Positions 8,260-16,538 of a stretch of 64,000 nt of DNA are shown one piece after another (within the stretch, counting starts at the first letter, position 1; each line of letters starts with the position of its first letter). The stretch spans positions 62,001-126,000 of the forward strand of contig JAXLSW010000012.1 in the NCBI GenBank assembly GCA_046330415.1, given 5' to 3'. The stretch comes from RHKX01 sp046330415. Lineage in GTDB: Bacteria > Actinomycetota > Thermoleophilia > Solirubrobacterales > 70-9. The translations under genes were made by a program, and so were the position numbers. Below the pieces are notes generated by a model that was not told the DNA's origin, searched no databases, and worked only from the letters and a program-made list of their open reading frames with translations.

Positions 8260-8308
8260 GATCGCAGTGATCTCAGCAGGGGAGCGGGCTCGGCTCGAGG
8301 CCGGCGTC

Positions 8309-8617
8309 TCAGTCGCGCAGGTCCTCGAGGCTGCGCAGGGTCCGCTCGAACGCGACGTCCTCCCCCGCCCTCGCGACGACGATCTCCTCGAGTGCGTCGG
8401 CCCGGTGCTGGAGCTCGGCCTCCTCGCGCCCCACAAGCGCGCAGAGCAGCGTCGCCCGCTGCCAGGTGTCCTGACCCTCGACCTCGGCCACGGCGGCGCC
8501 CAGGCGCTCTCTGAGCGCATCCTTGACCGAGCGGACGACCTGCCGCTTCGACTTCAGGCTCTGCGACTCGCCGACGTGGAGATGGACCTCGACCAGCAGG
8601 ACGAAGGCCGCCGCCAC
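8309..8617 (-). CDS. DUF503 / YlxP-like small protein
   Basis: 102 residues, ferredoxin-like fold family DUF503, usually coded between infB and rbfA and thought to bind the ribosome or its assembly intermediates. Family features: VEVHLHVGESQSLKSKRQVV near the N-terminus, RLGAAVAEVEGQDTWQRATL in the middle. Starts 3 bp after infB and belongs to its operon. Confidence 0.9.
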   Translation of the reverse strand: MAAAFVLLVEVHLHVGESQSLKSKRQVVRSVKDALRERLGAAVAEVEGQDTWQRATLLCALVGREEAELQHRADALEEIVVARAGEDVAFERTLRSLEDLRD

Positions 8618-8620
8618 CGG

Positions 8621-10825
8621 CTACTCCAGCGACTTCTCGACCTGCGTGGTCTCGAACGCCTCGAGGATGTCGCCGACCTTGACGTCCTGGAAGCCGTCGA
8701 GGGTGATGCCGCACTCCTGACCCTCCTCGACCTCGCGGACGTCGTCCTTGAAGCGCCGCAGCGTCCCGACCTTGCCGGTCCACACGACGGTGCCGTCGCG
8801 CACCAGGCGGACGTCGGCGTCGCGGGTGATGCGGCCCTCGTTGACCCGGGAGCCGGCGATCGTGCCGATCTTCGAGGCCTTGAAGAGCTCCAGCACCTCG
8901 GCCTCGCCGAGCGCGCTTTCGACCTCCTCCGGCTCGAGCATCCCCTGCATCGCGTCGCGCAGCTCCTCGGTGATCCGGTAGATGACCGAGTAGGTACGGA
9001 TCTCGACGCCCTCGGCCTGCGCGGCGCGGCGGGCGTCGGCAAGCGGCCGGACGTTGAAGCCGACGATGATCGCGTCGGAGGCCGCCGCGAGCATCACGTC
9101 GGACTCGTTGATTCCGCCCGCCTGGGCGTGGATCACGTCGACCGCGACCTCTTCCTGAGGCAGCTTGGCGATCTCGTCCTGCAGCGCCTCCAGAGAGCCG
9201 GACACGTCCGCCTTGAGCAGCAGGTTGATCTGCTTGAGCTCGCCCTCCTTGGCCTTGGCGAAGACGTCCTCGAGGGTGACGCGACGGGCCTGCCGACGGG
9301 CCAGCGCCTCGGTCTTGAGGCGATTTGCGCGCTCCCCGGCGAGCTGGCGGGCCCTGCGGTCGTTCTCGACCACGTGGGCGCGCTCTCCGGCCTCGCAGAC
9401 GCCGTCCATGCCGAGCACCTCGACCGGGTCGCCGGGGCCGGCGGAGTCGATCCTCTGGCCGTTGAAGTCGTGCATCGCCCGGACCTTGCCCCACTGGGAG
9501 CCGGCGACGATCGCGTCGCCGACCTTGAGCGTCCCGCGACCGACGAGGATCGTCGTCACCGGGCCGCGGCCGGCGTCGAGATGGGATTCGATCACGGTGC
9601 CGGAGGCCTCCGCGTCGGGGTTGGCCTTCAGGTCCTCGAGCTCGGTGACCGTGAGGATCATCTCGAGCAGGTTGTCGAGGCCCTCGTGGGTCTTGGCCGA
9701 TACGTCGCAGTAGACGGTCTCACCGCCCCAGTCGTCGGGGGTGAGGCCCATTCCCGCGAGCTCGCCGCGGACCTTGTCGGGCGCAGCGCCCTCCTTGTCG
9801 ATCTTGTTGACGGCGACCATCACCGGCACCTCGGCGGCCTTCGCGTGGTCGATCGCCTCGACCGTCTGCGGCATCACGCCGTCGTCGGCGGCCACGACGA
9901 TGATCGCGACGTCGGTGACACTCGCCCCGCGAGCGCGCATGGCCGTGAACGCCTGGTGGCCGGGGGTGTCGAGGAAGGTGATCGTGTGATCGTCGTGGTG
10001 GACCTGGTAGGCGCCGATGTGCTGGGTGATGCCCCCGGCCTCGCCGGCGGTCACCTCGGTGGCGCGAATCGCGTCGAGCAGCGACGTCTTGCCGTGGTCG
10101 ACGTGCCCCATCACCGTGACGACCGGGGGGCGTTCGACGAGATCGGCCTCGTCGTCCTCGACCACGGGGGTGTCGTCGACCTCCTCATCCGCGTGGACGA
10201 TCTCGACCTCCTGGTCGAACTCGTCGGCGAGCACCAGCACGGTCTCGTCGGTGAGGGTCTGCGTCAGGGTCGCCATCTCGCCCTGCTGCATGAGCTTCTT
10301 GATCACCTCGGCGGGGCTCACGCCCAGCGTCTCGGCGACCTCGCGGACCGTGGCGCCGGAGTTGACCTTGAGCGGGACCTTCTCGTCGAGACTCGGCGTC
10401 TTCAGCTCAGGTGACTCGTCGAAGGCCGGACGACGGCGCCGACCGCGGCGACGCGGCGGGCGCTGCGGGGGGCCCTGGGACATGTGATCGCGGCGCGAGG
10501 CCTGGGAGTCGATGACGACGCGGCGGCGCTTCTTGCCGTCGGGCCCCGTGCCGCCGCCGCCACCACCGCCGCCGCCGGGAGCGGGAGCGCGACGCGGCTG
10601 GCTCGGTGCCGAACGGGCGGGAGCGCCGCCGGGCTTGCCGCCCGCAGGCGTCGGCTTCTTCTTGGGCAGCGCACCGGCGGCCGCAAGCGCCTTCAGCGCC
10701 TCGGCCTGCTCAACGCTGGAGGAGGCGGTCTTCGCCTCGACGCCGGCGGCCTTGAGGGCCGACAGCACGCGCTCGCTCTCGAGACCGAGCGCCTTCGCGA
10801 TCTGGTGGACTCGCTGCTTCGCCAT
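8621..10825 (-). CDS. infB: Translation initiation factor IF-2
   Basis: 734 residues, short for an actinobacterium because the N-terminal linker is brief. N-terminal IF2_N helix domain (RVHQIAKALGLESERVL), then a Pro/Ala linker with a run of nine glycines and arginine clusters, a second IF2_N domain (VREVAETLGVSPAEVIKKLM), and the GTPase domain with G1 GHVDHGKT, G3 DTPGHQAF and G4 NKID. Domains II-IV follow to residue 734 (LKADVSGSLEALQDEI, GFNVRPLADARR). It places initiator tRNA on the 30S subunit. Starts 6 bp after nusA. Confidence 0.97.
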   Translation of the reverse strand: MAKQRVHQIAKALGLESERVLSALKAAGVEAKTASSSVEQAEALKALAAAGALPKKKPTPAGGKPGGAPARSAPSQPRRAPAPGGGGGGGGGTGPDGKKRRRVVIDSQASRRDHMSQGPPQRPPRRRGRRRRPAFDESPELKTPSLDEKVPLKVNSGATVREVAETLGVSPAEVIKKLMQQGEMATLTQTLTDETVLVLADEFDQEVEIVHADEEVDDTPVVEDDEADLVERPPVVTVMGHVDHGKTSLLDAIRATEVTAGEAGGITQHIGAYQVHHDDHTITFLDTPGHQAFTAMRARGASVTDVAIIVVAADDGVMPQTVEAIDHAKAAEVPVMVAVNKIDKEGAAPDKVRGELAGMGLTPDDWGGETVYCDVSAKTHEGLDNLLEMILTVTELEDLKANPDAEASGTVIESHLDAGRGPVTTILVGRGTLKVGDAIVAGSQWGKVRAMHDFNGQRIDSAGPGDPVEVLGMDGVCEAGERAHVVENDRRARQLAGERANRLKTEALARRQARRVTLEDVFAKAKEGELKQINLLLKADVSGSLEALQDEIAKLPQEEVAVDVIHAQAGGINESDVMLAAASDAIIVGFNVRPLADARRAAQAEGVEIRTYSVIYRITEELRDAMQGMLEPEEVESALGEAEVLELFKASKIGTIAGSRVNEGRITRDADVRLVRDGTVVWTGKVGTLRRFKDDVREVEEGQECGITLDGFQDVKVGDILEAFETTQVEKSLE

Positions 10826-10831
10826 CGCGGG

Positions 10832-12502
10832 CTAGCTGCTCTCCTCAGCCGCGGCGACCTCGTCGGCGGCCTCAGGCTCCTCGGTGGCCTCCTCAGCGGC
10901 TTCGAGGTCGTCCTCGGATTCGGCGACGTCGGCCTCCTCCTCGGCCGCGACCTCGTCGGCGACCGCCTCCTCGACCTCCTCGACCTCGGCCTCGGCAACC
11001 GCCTCCTCGACGATCTCCTCGGCCACGGCCTCTTCAACGGCCTCCTCGGCGATCTCCTCGGCCACGGCCTCCTCCACCGCCTCCTCGACGATCTCCTCGG
11101 CCACGGCCTCCTCCACCGCCTCCTCGGCGGCCTCGTCGAACTCAGCCTGGGCACGGGCGACGATCGGGTCGACGTCGCCGGCGGACGCGGCCGGGTCAGC
11201 CAGGATCCCCACCTCGTCGTCGCTCAGCGAGGAGAGGACGGTGACCTGGTTTGTCGAGAACCGCGCCAGCGCCTGGTGCTGGGGCAGGCCGCAGTAGCGA
11301 GAGCCGTCGAGCGAGGCGTTCGGGCAGCGACGCCCGGCGGAGAGCACGGCGGCGCAGCGGCCGTCGTGGACCTCCTCCTCGCCCTCGAATCCCTCGTCCT
11401 CGTCGGCCGAGGCGGCGAACTCGCTCTCGCCGACGATGTCGACGCGCCAACCGGTCAACTTCGCGGCGAGACGGGCGTTCTGACCCTCACGGCCGATGGC
11501 CAGCGAGAGCTGGTCGTCGGGCACGATCACGGTCGCCTGGCGCTCCTCGTCGTCGACCAGGACCTCGCGGACCCGGGCGGGCGAGAGCGCCTTCGCCACG
11601 AAGCGGGCGGGCTCCTCGTTGTAGGGGATGATGTCGATCTTCTCGCCGCGCAGCTCGGAGACGACCATGCGCACGCGGGAACCGCGCGGGCCGACGCAGG
11701 CGCCGACCGGATCGACGCCGTCGGCGTGGGAGACGACCGCGATCTTCGAGCGGAAGCCCGGCTCGCGGGCGACCCCGACGACCTCGACGAGCTCGTCGGC
11801 GATCTCCGGCACCTCGAGGGCGAACAGCTTCTTGATCAGCTCCGGGCTCTTGCGGGAGACGACGATCGCCGGGCCCTTGCCCTCGGCGGAGACGTCGGTG
11901 ATGACCGCCTTGATCCGCATCCCGTGGTCATAGCGCTCGCTGTAGATCTGCTCGGAACGCGGCAAGAGCGCCTCGACGCGGTCGCGCAGCTGCACGAGCG
12001 TGTAGCGGTTGTCGGACTGCTGGATGATCCCGGTGATCAGCTCGCCGACGCGGTCCTGGAACTCCTCGTACATCATCGCCCGCTCGGCCTCGCGGATCCG
12101 CTGCAGCACGACCTGCTTGGCGGTCTGAGCGGCGATCCGGCCGAAGTTGTCGGGGGTGACGTCGACGGACTCGATCTGGTCCTCGTAGGGAGCGAGGATC
12201 TCGGGATCGAGGTCGGGCTCCTCCGGCTCGCGCATCTCACCCGTGGCGGGATCGATCTCGGGCTCCTGGGCCTCGGCGACCTCGGCCAGCAGCTTCTCCT
12301 CCAGCTCCGCCGGCAGGATCAGCTCGAAGACCCGGAAGTCGGCCGTGTCGCGGTCGAGGTCGACGCGCGCGTACTTGGCCGAGCCTGGGCTCTTCTTGTA
12401 GGCGGACAGCAGGGCGTCCTCGAGGGCCGCCATCAGGGTCTCGGAGTCGAGGCCCTTCTCCTGCTCAAGGACCTTGATCGCATCGACGATCTCGCGACTC
12501 AC
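10832..12502 (-). CDS. nusA: Transcription factor NusA with zinc-finger-like and acidic C-terminal extension
   Basis: 556 residues, longer than the roughly 330-350 of most actinobacterial NusA. Core domains: NTD (1-125), S1 (about 140-205), KH1/KH2 (about 215-360; GACVGPRGSRVR and LAIGREGQNARLAAKLTGW). After residue 375 comes an addition: a Cys/His motif C383-x9-C393-x10-C404-x4-H409 resembling small zinc-binding motifs, a helix, and about 110 residues made almost only of E, A, V and D. Part of that tail is encoded by three 39-bp tandem repeats. The gene overlaps rimP by 4 bp. The ylxR gene often found after nusA is absent. Confidence 0.95.
   Translation of the reverse strand: MSREIVDAIKVLEQEKGLDSETLMAALEDALLSAYKKSPGSAKYARVDLDRDTADFRVFELILPAELEEKLLAEVAEAQEPEIDPATGEMREPEEPDLDPEILAPYEDQIESVDVTPDNFGRIAAQTAKQVVLQRIREAERAMMYEEFQDRVGELITGIIQQSDNRYTLVQLRDRVEALLPRSEQIYSERYDHGMRIKAVITDVSAEGKGPAIVVSRKSPELIKKLFALEVPEIADELVEVVGVAREPGFRSKIAVVSHADGVDPVGACVGPRGSRVRMVVSELRGEKIDIIPYNEEPARFVAKALSPARVREVLVDDEERQATVIVPDDQLSLAIGREGQNARLAAKLTGWRVDIVGESEFAASADEDEGFEGEEEVHDGRCAAVLSAGRRCPNASLDGSRYCGLPQHQALARFSTNQVTVLSSLSDDEVGILADPAASAGDVDPIVARAQAEFDEAAEEAVEEAVAEEIVEEAVEEAVAEEIAEEAVEEAVAEEIVEEAVAEAEVEEVEEAVADEVAAEEEADVAESEDDLEAAEEATEEPEAADEVAAAEESS
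11001..11117 (-). repeat. 39-bp minisatellite in the nusA 3' region (3 copies)
   Basis: Three tandem units (11001-11039, 11040-11078, 11079-11117) differ at only a few positions. Each encodes a 13-residue acidic unit of the type EEAVEEAVAEEIV. The frame is kept because 39 is a multiple of three, so copy-number change would lengthen or shorten the acidic tail without breaking nusA. Confidence 0.85.
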
Positions 12503-12933
12503 GAGGGCACCTCCGTCAGCTCGGGTACGAGGTTGGAGCGATGGACGCGGTCGAGATCGATCTCGACGTCCCCATCGCTGGTTTCGAGGGTGACCGTGGC
12601 GCCGTGGACGGCGCCGATCCGGCCGGTGAAGTTGCGCTGCCCGTCGATCGGTGTGGCGAGCGCCAGTCGGGCCTGGTGGCCGGCGAACCTGGCGTAGTGC
12701 TCGGGCTTGGTCAGCGGCCGGTCGAGGCCGGGCGAGGAGACCTCGAGCCCGTAGTCGGCGAGCAGATCCCGGAGCTGGTTGGTGGCCGCCTCGCAGTGGT
12801 CGAGCGTCACCCCGTCGGGATGGTCGATGAAGATCCGCAGGTCCTCACGGCCGATCCGCTGCACGGCGAGCACCTCGATCGCGGGATCGAGCTCGGCGAT
12901 TCGTGTTTCGATCTGGCTCTGGAGCTGGTCCAA
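12499..12933 (-). CDS. rimP: Ribosome maturation factor RimP
   Basis: 144 residues with the start chosen here. It acts in 30S assembly. Features: LQSQIETRIAEL, RIFIDHPDGVTLDHCEAATN, and LEVSSPGLDRPLTKPEHYARF. The frame is open up to 13017, but that longer form would begin inside an intrinsic terminator, so TTG 12933 (LDQLQSQ) with GGAG 8 nt upstream is preferred. It heads the rimP-nusA-infB operon; its 3' end overlaps nusA by 4 bp. Confidence 0.92.
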   Translation of the reverse strand: MDQLQSQIETRIAELDPAIEVLAVQRIGREDLRIFIDHPDGVTLDHCEAATNQLRDLLADYGLEVSSPGLDRPLTKPEHYARFAGHQARLALATPIDGQRNFTGRIGAVHGATVTLETSDGDVEIDLDRVHRSNLVPELTEVPS

Positions 12934-12963
12934 GGCGGGGTCTCCGATGTTGGTTCGAGGCCG

Positions 12964-12989
12964 AAAAAAAGGCGGGCCGACGGCCCACC
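12964..12989 (-). terminator. Intrinsic terminator / attenuator in the rimP-nusA-infB leader
   Basis: On the minus strand, GGTGGGCC - GTC - GGCCCGCC is followed at once by seven T. It is an 8-bp, very GC-rich stem with one G-T pair. It lies about 31 nt before the rimP start and about 40 nt after the predicted transcription start at ~13022. It may therefore both end dtd transcription and attenuate the operon. Confidence 0.85.
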
Positions 12990-13029
12990 TCTCGCAACGG
13001 ATTCGTATGCGGGTCAAAGGTGAACTTCG

Positions 13030-13057
13030 AGTATAGCCGTCGTCATCCTTCGTTCAA
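13030..13057 (-). promoter_or_regulatory. Promoter of the rimP-nusA-infB operon
   Basis: -35 TTGAAC (13052-13057), 16-bp spacer, -10 TATACT (13030-13035). The -35 lies inside the last codons of dtd. Transcription would start near 13022 and read first through the terminator hairpin at 12964-12989. Confidence 0.65.
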
Positions 13058-13489
13058 GGATCCGGAGCCGCCCGGAGACTCGATCAGAAGCGTCACCGGG
13101 CCGTCGTTGACGAGGTCCACCTCCATGTGGGCGCCGAACACCCCCTGCTCGGCCCCGAGCAGCGCGCAGACGGTCTCGTAGAGGGGCTGCGCGACCTCAC
13201 CCGGCGCGGCGCGGCCCCAGCTGGGGCGGTTGCCCTTGGCGACTTCCCCGAGCAGGGTGAACTGGCTCACGCAGAGGACCTCGCGGTCTCCGAGGGGCTC
13301 GTTCATCCGCCCGTCGACGTCGTCGAAGATCCGCAGCGCCCGGAGCTTCCGCGCCATCCACTCGGCCTCGGAGCGGGTGTCGTCGACGGCGACCCCCAGC
13401 AGGACCAGCATTCCCGGTCCGATCCTGGAGATGAGCTCGTCGTCGACCGCTACCGAGGCCGAGCTGACGCGTTGGACGAGCGCCCGCAC
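13043..13489 (-). CDS. dtd: D-aminoacyl-tRNA deacylase
   Basis: 148 residues. Hydrolyses D-amino acids (and Gly from tRNA-Ala) from mischarged tRNA. Diagnostic: MRALVQRVSSASVAVD at the N-terminus, the active-site motif CVSQFTLLGE, NRPSW, and the cross-subunit NDGPVT loop (NxPxT-like). Lies 7 bp after the TPR gene. Its last codons carry the -35 element of the downstream operon. Confidence 0.95.
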   Translation of the reverse strand: MRALVQRVSSASVAVDDELISRIGPGMLVLLGVAVDDTRSEAEWMARKLRALRIFDDVDGRMNEPLGDREVLCVSQFTLLGEVAKGNRPSWGRAAPGEVAQPLYETVCALLGAEQGVFGAHMEVDLVNDGPVTLLIESPGGSGSLNEG

Positions 13490-13496
13490 CCGCGCG

Positions 13497-13889
13497 TCAG
13501 GCGGCCGAAGCCGCCGCGCGCCGACGGTATACGCGGTAGTCGCTGCGGTCGGGCCGCAGGTTCGCGGCGATCGCGAGGTGGCGGTTGGCCGCCTCGCTGC
13601 GCCCGCTCAGGTCGAGCGCGCGCCCGAGGCAGAAGTGGGCGTAGTCGTTGGTCGGGTAACGCTCCACGACCGCCTCGAACTCGGTCGCCGCCTCGGCGAA
13701 CCGGCGAGAGCGGAAGAGCGCTCGCCCCAGCGCCTCGCGAACCGAGGACTTCTCGGGCTCACGATCGGCGACCTTCCCGAGCGGCACCGCGGCAGCGGCG
13801 AAGTCGCCGTTCTCGAGCAGGTCCACGCCGCGCTGGTACAGCTCGTAGGTGGACTCGTCGTGCTGGTTGTTCGGGTTGATCTGGGACAT
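13497..13889 (-). CDS. Small TPR-repeat protein
   Basis: 130 residues with about three tetratricopeptide-type helix pairs (YELYQRGVDLLENGDFAAAA, VREALGRALFRSRRFAEAAT, AHFCLGRALDLSGRSEAANR), then an Arg/Ala-rich tail. Soluble, no signal peptide. Probably a scaffold for protein contacts; the partner is unknown. A TACATT box is 6 nt before the ATG, so the transcript may be leaderless. Confidence 0.8.
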   Translation of the reverse strand: MSQINPNNQHDESTYELYQRGVDLLENGDFAAAAVPLGKVADREPEKSSVREALGRALFRSRRFAEAATEFEAVVERYPTNDYAHFCLGRALDLSGRSEAANRHLAIAANLRPDRSDYRVYRRRAAASAA

Positions 13890-13895
13890 GCATCA

Positions 13896-13901
13896 AATGT
13901 A
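13896..13901 (-). promoter_or_regulatory. -10 box in front of the TPR gene (TACATT)
   Basis: TACATT on the minus strand, 6 nt from the ATG at 13889. A start about 7 nt downstream falls on the A of the ATG, which suggests leaderless mRNA. No clear -35. Confidence 0.35.
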
Positions 13902-13910
13902 GGGAGGCGG

Positions 13911-15170
13911 TCAAGGCCCGCGGAGCGCCTCGACCCGGTCGAGGATCGCGTCGGCGACGGTCGCCTTGCTCGCGCGGTGGACGAGCAGCTCGCCCTCCCG
14001 CTCGACGACCGTCACCTCGTTCTGGTCGGTCTCGAAGCCGATGGCGGGATCGGAGACGTCGTTGACGACGATCGCGTCGAGACCCTTGCGCTCGAGCTTG
14101 GCGCGGGCGCGGCCGACGAAGTCGCCCCCGTGCTCGGCTGCGAAGCCGACCAGCACCTGCCCGGGGCGGCGCTGCGCGCCGAGCCCAGCGAGCACATCCT
14201 CGGTCTCCTCCAGCTGCAGCTCCAGGCCGCCGGAGCCCTCGCGGGCGAGCTTGCCGGCCGCGGCCTGCGCCGGGCGGAAGTCGGCGACCGCCGCGGCCAT
14301 CAGGAGCACGTCGCAGTCGGCGAACGCGGTGGCGGTGGCCTCCGCGAGCTCGGCGGCGCTGACCACGTCGATGCGGGTGATCCCGGCCGGGACCGGGATC
14401 GCGACGTTGGCCGCAACCAGGGTGACGTCGGCTCCGCGGGCGGCCGCGGCGACGGCGAGCGCGACCCCCATGCGGCCGCTCGAGCGATTGCCGATGAAGC
14501 GCACGGGGTCGATCGCCTCGCGGGTCCCTCCGGCGGTGATCAGGACCCGGACCCCGGCGAGCGACTCGGGCTCGGGCGGCGGCTCCTGCGGTGGAGCTTC
14601 GGCCAGCGCGGCCTCGACCGCGGCGAGGATCTCAACGGGCTCCTGCATCCGCCCGCGGCCGCGCTCGCCGCGGGAGGCCAGCGCACCCTCGGCGGGCTCG
14701 AGGATCGTGACGCCGCGGTCGCGCAGCGTGGCGGCGTTCGCCTGGGTGGCCTCCGCCTCCCACATGCGCACGTTCATCGCCGGCGCGACGATGCGGGGCG
14801 CGCGCGTGGTCAGGAAGGAGGTGGTCAGCAGCGAGTCGCAGATGCCGGCGGCGAGCTTGGCGAGGGTGTTGGCCGACGCCGGGGCCACGACCATCACGTC
14901 GGCCCGCTCAGCCAGCGCCAGATGCGAGATCGGCGCGTGCTCGGGGGCGGGATCGCCGGGGTAGGCGCCGCGCGCCGGGTCGTCGTCGAACTCCCCCCGA
15001 AGGACCGGCGCACCGGTGATCCCCTCGAAGGTCGCGGCGCCGACGAAGCGCTCGGCGTTCGCGGTCAGCAGCACGCGGACGCCGTGGCCCGCCTGCGTGG
15101 CGAGGCGCGCGAGCTCGATCGACTTGTAGGCGGCGATGCCGCCGCTGACGCCGATCAGTACCCGTGCCAC
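13911..15170 (-). CDS. coaBC: Bifunctional phosphopantothenoylcysteine decarboxylase / phosphopantothenate-cysteine ligase
   Basis: 419 residues, two consecutive steps of coenzyme A synthesis. The flavin-binding CoaC part (1-185) has VLIGVSGGIAAYKSIELARL and PAMNVRMWE; the CoaB part (about 195-419) has VLITAGGTREAIDPVRFIGN, RSSGRMG and VGFAAEHGGD. The order gmk-rpoZ-coaBC is conserved in actinobacteria. Confidence 0.96.
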   Translation of the reverse strand: MARVLIGVSGGIAAYKSIELARLATQAGHGVRVLLTANAERFVGAATFEGITGAPVLRGEFDDDPARGAYPGDPAPEHAPISHLALAERADVMVVAPASANTLAKLAAGICDSLLTTSFLTTRAPRIVAPAMNVRMWEAEATQANAATLRDRGVTILEPAEGALASRGERGRGRMQEPVEILAAVEAALAEAPPQEPPPEPESLAGVRVLITAGGTREAIDPVRFIGNRSSGRMGVALAVAAAARGADVTLVAANVAIPVPAGITRIDVVSAAELAEATATAFADCDVLLMAAAVADFRPAQAAAGKLAREGSGGLELQLEETEDVLAGLGAQRRPGQVLVGFAAEHGGDFVGRARAKLERKGLDAIVVNDVSDPAIGFETDQNEVTVVEREGELLVHRASKATVADAILDRVEALRGP

Positions 15171-15209
15171 CGAGACCTCCCTGCGGAGACCCAGACCGGC
15201 GGGCGGGTG

Positions 15210-15440
15210 CTAGTGCCGGTACTCGTATTCGATCTTGCCGGCAGCGACTTCCTCGAGCGCGATCGTGAGGTAGTTCTCGCTGTCGGCCTCGACCATCGGC
15301 GGCGTGTGCTCCTCGTAGGTGCCCTCGCCGAGAGCGCGGTAGTAGCTGTTCAGCTGACGAGCACGCTTGGCCGCGACGATCACGGCGGCGTAGTGCGAGT
15401 CGGTCCGATCCATCAGTTTGTCCACTCGAGGCTTGACCAT
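15210..15440 (-). CDS. rpoZ: DNA-directed RNA polymerase omega subunit
   Basis: 76 residues, short omega. Supports folding and assembly of beta'. Family features: MVKPRVDKLMDRTDSHYAAV, VAAKRARQLNSYY, and the C-terminal LTIALEEVAAGKIEY. ATG start; a TACACT box lies just upstream at 15451-15456. Confidence 0.93.
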   Translation of the reverse strand: MVKPRVDKLMDRTDSHYAAVIVAAKRARQLNSYYRALGEGTYEEHTPPMVEADSENYLTIALEEVAAGKIEYEYRH

Positions 15441-15450
15441 AGGACGCGGC

Positions 15451-15456
15451 AGTGTA
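15451..15456 (-). promoter_or_regulatory. -10 box in front of rpoZ (TACACT)
   Basis: TACACT on the minus strand, 10 nt from the rpoZ ATG, within the 48-bp gap after gmk. A start site about 7 nt downstream leaves a leader of only a few nucleotides. Confidence 0.4.
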
Positions 15457-15488
15457 GGGAACTGGGGAACGCCACGGGCGCGGTCGAG

Positions 15489-16043
15489 CTAGCCCTCGCA
15501 GGAGCGCACGATCGTGGCCAGCTCCTCGGCGGCGCGATCCACCTCGTCGTTGACGATCGAGTGCGGGAACTCGCCGCGGGCCGCGAGCTCGTCGGCGGCG
15601 ACCTGAAGGCGCGAATCGATCACCTCCGGGTGGTCGGTGCCGCGCCCGTGGAGGCGCTCCCGGAGCGCCTCAGGGCTGGGGGGCGCAATGAAGATCTGCA
15701 CTGCCTCGGGCATGCTCTCGCGGATCTGTCGCGCCCCCTGAACCTCGATCTCCAGGACGACCGGCACGCCGCGGCCGAGGCGTTCCTCGACCTCGGAGCG
15801 CAGGGTGCCGTAGCGGTTGCCGCTGTAGGTCGCGTGCTCGAGGAAGTCGCCGGCGTCGATGCGGCGCTCGAACTCCGCCGGGTCGAGGAAGTGGTAGTCG
15901 ATCCCGTCCTCCTCGCCCGCCCGCGGCGCGCGGGTCGTCGCCGAGGTCGAGAGCTCCAGCTCCGGAATGGCCTCGCGAAGCGCGCGGATGAGCGTTCCCT
16001 TCCCCACCCCCGAGGGCCCGGTGATCACGTAGACGGACGACAA
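15489..16043 (-). CDS. gmk: Guanylate kinase
   Basis: 184 residues. Phosphorylates GMP to GDP. P-loop GPSGVGKGT near the N-terminus, then the GMP-binding stretch STSATTRAPRAGEEDGIDYH, FLEHATYSGNRYGT and VLEIEVQGARQI. Lies 29 bp after mihF, a conserved actinobacterial pair. Confidence 0.97.
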   Translation of the reverse strand: MSSVYVITGPSGVGKGTLIRALREAIPELELSTSATTRAPRAGEEDGIDYHFLDPAEFERRIDAGDFLEHATYSGNRYGTLRSEVEERLGRGVPVVLEIEVQGARQIRESMPEAVQIFIAPPSPEALRERLHGRGTDHPEVIDSRLQVAADELAARGEFPHSIVNDEVDRAAEELATIVRSCEG

Positions 16044-16072
16044 GACGCCCGGAAGCTACCTGTGGAGCCGGA

Positions 16073-16408
16073 TTACTTGCGGCGGAGGTGGGCCACCAGC
16101 TCGGAACGCTGGCGAACCGAGAGACCGCCGATGGTCTTCGACGGCGAGATCCGGCACTGGTTGAGGACCCTGTTGACCTTCACGCGGCCGTACTTCGGAA
16201 CCGCGAGCATCAGGTCGAAGACCTTGGCGGAGCCGAGGTACTCAGGCGGATCGAGCAGCAGCCTGTCGATCTGCACCTTGCCCGCCTTGAGGTCCTTCTT
16301 CAGCCGCGCGCGGCGGGTTCTGATCTCGTTGGCGGCCTCCAGCGCCCTCATGCGCTGGTCGTGGGAGCGTTCCGGCACGGGGGCTGTGGAGGCGGTCGAG
16401 GTGGTCAT
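16073..16408 (-). CDS. mihF: Actinobacterial integration host factor (mIHF)
   Basis: 111 residues. Nucleoid protein that binds DNA through a helix-two-turn-helix fold and is unrelated to proteobacterial IHF. Family features: RMRALEAANEIRTRRARLKK, LDPPEYLGSAKVFDLMLAVP and the C-terminal VNRVLNQCRISPSKTIGGL. Its presence beside gmk is a strong actinobacterial marker. Start at ATG 16408, just downstream of a good promoter. Confidence 0.95.
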   Translation of the reverse strand: MTTSTASTAPVPERSHDQRMRALEAANEIRTRRARLKKDLKAGKVQIDRLLLDPPEYLGSAKVFDLMLAVPKYGRVKVNRVLNQCRISPSKTIGGLSVRQRSELVAHLRRK

Positions 16409-16422
16409 GGCGGGGCGCGGCG

Positions 16423-16450
16423 ATCATATACACGGGTTGGCGCTCCGCAA
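16423..16450 (-). promoter_or_regulatory. Promoter of mihF
   Basis: -35 TTGCGG (16445-16450), 16-bp spacer, -10 TATGAT (16423-16428). Predicted start about 16416, giving an untranslated leader of about 8 nt before the mihF ATG. Confidence 0.55.
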
Positions 16451-16481
16451 GCGCCTGAGGCGCCTTTTCCCCAAGATTCGA

Positions 16482-16504
16482 CTCAACCTCAAGTCGAGGT
16501 TGAG
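16482..16504 (-). terminator. Hairpin after pyrD, possible end of the pyrimidine operon
   Basis: Perfect 9-bp inverted repeat CTCAACCTC / GAGGTTGAG with a 5-nt loop, 35 nt after the pyrD stop. It is not followed by a T-run, so termination efficiency is uncertain, but the placement between pyrD and the mihF promoter fits. Confidence 0.5.
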
Positions 16505-16538
16505 ATGGACCCGACCCCGAATTGCCGATTTTGCGGGT

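Noticed and set aside
12499..13017. rimP starting at 13017
   Set aside because: That start lies upstream of and across the intrinsic terminator at 12964-12989; the RimP family match begins near TTG 12933.
16449..16470. GCGCCTGAGGCGCC followed by TTTT as a plus-strand terminator
   Set aside because: There is no plus-strand gene that would need it, the stem is short, and the place is better explained by the mihF promoter and pyrD end.
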